A stretch of 64,000 nucleotides of DNA, taken from the NCBI RefSeq assembly GCF_000382165.1, contig NZ_KB907716.1, forward strand, positions 21,194-85,193, written 5' to 3'. Positions 62,655 through 64,000 of this stretch are shown in pieces; the stretch's first letter is position 1; the number at the start of each line of letters is the position of its first letter. Source of the DNA: Arsukibacterium perlucidum DSM 18276. Lineage in GTDB: Bacteria > Pseudomonadota > Gammaproteobacteria > Enterobacterales > Alteromonadaceae. The notes below the pieces were generated by a model, which was given only the letters and a program-made list of their open reading frames with translations, was not told where the DNA came from and did not search any database. Made by a program: the position numbers and the translations under genes.

Positions 62655-62712
62655 TTGAAGGTAAAGGTTAGCACGGAAGCTACCGCAGAATTGACAGAGG
62701 CTGCTGCTGGTA
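62655..62712 (+). pseudogene. RelE/ParE-type toxin gene, interrupted by IS256 element
   Basis: The frame from TTG at 62655 reads MKVKVSTEATAELTEAAAG before entering the left inverted repeat of the IS element; in-frame translation then stops at 62741. The sequence resembles the N-terminus of RelE/ParE toxins paired with TIGR02574-type antitoxins. The remainder of the gene, if still present, lies beyond the right end of the window. Confidence 0.7.
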
Positions 62713-62732
62713 GTGTTCAAAATTCTGTGTCA
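62713..62732 (+). repeat. Left terminal inverted repeat of the IS
   Basis: Begins GTGTTCAAAATTCTGTG; pairs with the right end except for one position (A versus T). Confidence 0.88.
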
Positions 62733-62764
62733 TTTCATTAAACTAAGCGAAAAAGAGATGACAC

Positions 62765-63970
62765 ATGACCAACCCAACTTTCGATATGCAAGCGGCCATT
62801 CAGGCATTACGTGATGGCAGAGGCTTGTCCGGTAAAGACGGTATCTTAACGCCGTTAATTAAACAACTGACAGAAGCAGCGATGCAGGCCGAGTTAGAAC
62901 AGCACCTTGAGCAAGGTGAAGTGCCTAATCGCAAGAACGGCAGCTCAGCCAAAACCATGAAAAGTACCTCCGGCAGCTTTGAATTAAATACGCCGCGAGA
63001 CCGTGCCGGTAGCTTTGAACCGCAAATCGTCAAAAAGCACCAGACCCAGTTAACCGACGAGCTGGAGCGTAAAATCATCGGCTTGTTTGCCCTTGGCACC
63101 AGCTATCAGGATATCCGTGCACACATCGAAGAAATGTACGGTATCAGTATCTCTAACGGAACGCTCAACGCCGTTACCGACAAACTGTTACCTGAGTTGC
63201 AAGCTTGGCGTGAGCGGGAACTAGACCCGATTTACCCCATCGTCTGGCTCGATGCCATCCACTACAAAATCAAAGAAAATGGCCGCTACATCAGCAAAGC
63301 CGTTTACACCATACTGGCGGTCAATGTAGAAGGCAAAAAGGAATTACTGGGCCTGTATCTGTCTGAGCACGAAGGTGCACATCACTGGTTAAGCGTGCTG
63401 ACAGACCTGCATAATCGCGGTGTGAAAGACATCCTCATCGCCTGTGTTGATGGCCTCAAAGGCTTCCCTGAAGCGATTGAGAGTATTTATCCCAGGACCG
63501 AGATACAGCACTGCATTATTCACCAAATCCGTAACTCGCTTAAGTACGTGGCCAGCAAGAACCAGAAAGCCTTTATGGCGGATTTAAAGTGCGTGTACAA
63601 AGCCACCACGTTAAACGCCGCCGAATCAGCACTGGACGAGCTTGAGGCTAAATGGGGAGAGAAGTATCCGGTGGTGATTAAATCCTGGCGTAATAAATGG
63701 CAGACGCTATCAGCCTATTTTAAATACCCGGACTACGTTAGAACTGCCATCTACACTACGAATGCCGTAGAAGCCGTGCATCGCCAGTTCCGCAAACTGA
63801 CCAAAACCAAGGGCGGATTCGCCAATGAAAACAGTTTGCTTAAGCTGCTCTATGCCGGTATCTTGCAGGCATCTGAGCGTTGGACCCACCCGGTGCAAAA
63901 CTGGAATCTGACGCTGTCACAGCTGTCGATACACTTCGAGGGGCGTTTAGACGCTCATATTGACCTGTGA
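62765..63970 (+). CDS. IS256-family transposase
   Basis: A 401-residue DDE transposase of the IS256/Mutator-like family, apparently intact. N-terminal LIKQLTEAAMQAELEQHLEQ is the family start. The catalytic acids are seen as Asp in PIVWLDAIHYKIKENG, Asp in DILIACVDGLKGFPEAI and Glu in YTTNAVEAVHRQFRKLTKT, and the family's CIIHQIRNSLKYVASK motif is complete. The RBS region AAAAAGAG sits just before the ATG. Confidence 0.96.
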   Translation: MTNPTFDMQAAIQALRDGRGLSGKDGILTPLIKQLTEAAMQAELEQHLEQGEVPNRKNGSSAKTMKSTSGSFELNTPRDRAGSFEPQIVKKHQTQLTDELERKIIGLFALGTSYQDIRAHIEEMYGISISNGTLNAVTDKLLPELQAWRERELDPIYPIVWLDAIHYKIKENGRYISKAVYTILAVNVEGKKELLGLYLSEHEGAHHWLSVLTDLHNRGVKDILIACVDGLKGFPEAIESIYPRTEIQHCIIHQIRNSLKYVASKNQKAFMADLKCVYKATTLNAAESALDELEAKWGEKYPVVIKSWRNKWQTLSAYFKYPDYVRTAIYTTNAVEAVHRQFRKLTKTKGGFANENSLLKLLYAGILQASERWTHPVQNWNLTLSQLSIHFEGRLDAHIDL

Positions 63971-63976
63971 TCAGGC

Positions 63977-63996
63977 TGACACAGAATATTGAACAC
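63977..63996 (-). repeat. Right terminal inverted repeat of the IS
   Basis: Read on the minus strand it begins GTGTTCAATATTCTGTG, matching the left end at 19 of 20 positions. It ends four bases before the window edge. Confidence 0.88.
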
Positions 63997-64000
63997 CCTC

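Larger units (their letters stand above)
62713..63996 (+). mobile_element. IS256-family insertion sequence
   Basis: A complete element of about 1284 bases bounded by inverted repeats at 62713-62732 and 63977-63996 (19 of 20 positions match) and encoding one full transposase. Outer edges might extend a few bases more on each side. The target duplication cannot be read because only four bases follow the right end. It inserted in the toxin gene of an addiction module. Confidence 0.9.

Noticed and set aside
62704..62712. Target-site duplication for the IS256 element
   Set aside because: Only four bases (CCTC) follow the right terminal repeat in this window and they do not match the left flank under an 8- or 9-bp model, so the exact IS edge and duplication cannot be settled.

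Overview
The window looks like chromosomal DNA of a marine or brackish gammaproteobacterium of the Alteromonadales/Chromatiales type, most likely the Rheinheimera-Arsukibacterium-Alishewanella group. This placement is inferred from gene order (purB-hflD-mnmA-nudJ-rluE next to icd, then cspD/clpS-clpA-infA-aat-trxB), monomeric isocitrate dehydrogenase, a secreted S8 protease with a PPC tail, S9 peptidase and the AST/DUF1338 cluster. It is not based on any database comparison. Coding density is high, and most genes are housekeeping or common accessory genes.

Layout. 1-3.9 kb: a minus-strand tRNA/rRNA modification and purine operon (purB, hflD, mnmA, nudJ, rluE). 4-12.3 kb: icd, then cspD diverging from clpS-clpA, then infA, bpt, aat and trxB. 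ClpS, ClpA, Aat and Bpt together form most of a bacterial N-degron pathway. 12.3-18.5 kb: secreted subtilase, HlyIII membrane protein, a glycosyltransferase, a histone-H1-like Lys/Ala-rich protein, Nif3-like protein and CmoM. 18.5-24 kb: the tamB-tamA outer-membrane assembly pair. 24-34.3 kb: a FabH-like ketoacyl synthase, a lone CBM48 protein, an RND efflux pair whose permease carries a C-terminal DUF805-like domain, lactate permease, a DUF2007 protein and serine deaminase. 34.4-43.5 kb: nudL-pabB, class I fumarase, S9 peptidase, a YjbR/MmcQ protein, vapBC overlapping a thiolase, and a FrnE-type thiol oxidoreductase. 43.6-46.5 kb: glutathione-dependent formaldehyde detoxification (frmA, fghA) and a HIT protein. 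46.6-53.8 kb: a 5'-nucleotidase lipoprotein, chromate transporter, Lrp regulator diverging from astC-astA, and a DUF1338 protein. 53.9-62.2 kb: yefM-yoeB, a serine hydrolase, an FG-GAP protein, a DUF1538/P-II-like/CBS operon, a tandem crcB pair, a lipoprotein, a SOUL lipoprotein and a tiny Lys-rich protein. 62.4-64 kb: an addiction module whose toxin gene is cut by an IS256-family element with 19/20 matching terminal repeats.

The most unusual signals are two unrelated families of about 100-nt intergenic repeats (34445/40383 and 44863/45853). Each folds almost end to end into one long imperfect hairpin, and the two copies of each family differ by compensatory base changes. The second family brackets fghA. 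Other points of interest are the RND-DUF805 fusion, the compact DUF1538/P-II-like/CBS operon, a crcB pair in which one copy has lost a pore phenylalanine, a tandem duplication inside the SOUL protein, and a thiolase translationally overlapped by a VapC toxin gene. No CRISPR array, tRNA, rRNA or prophage was seen.
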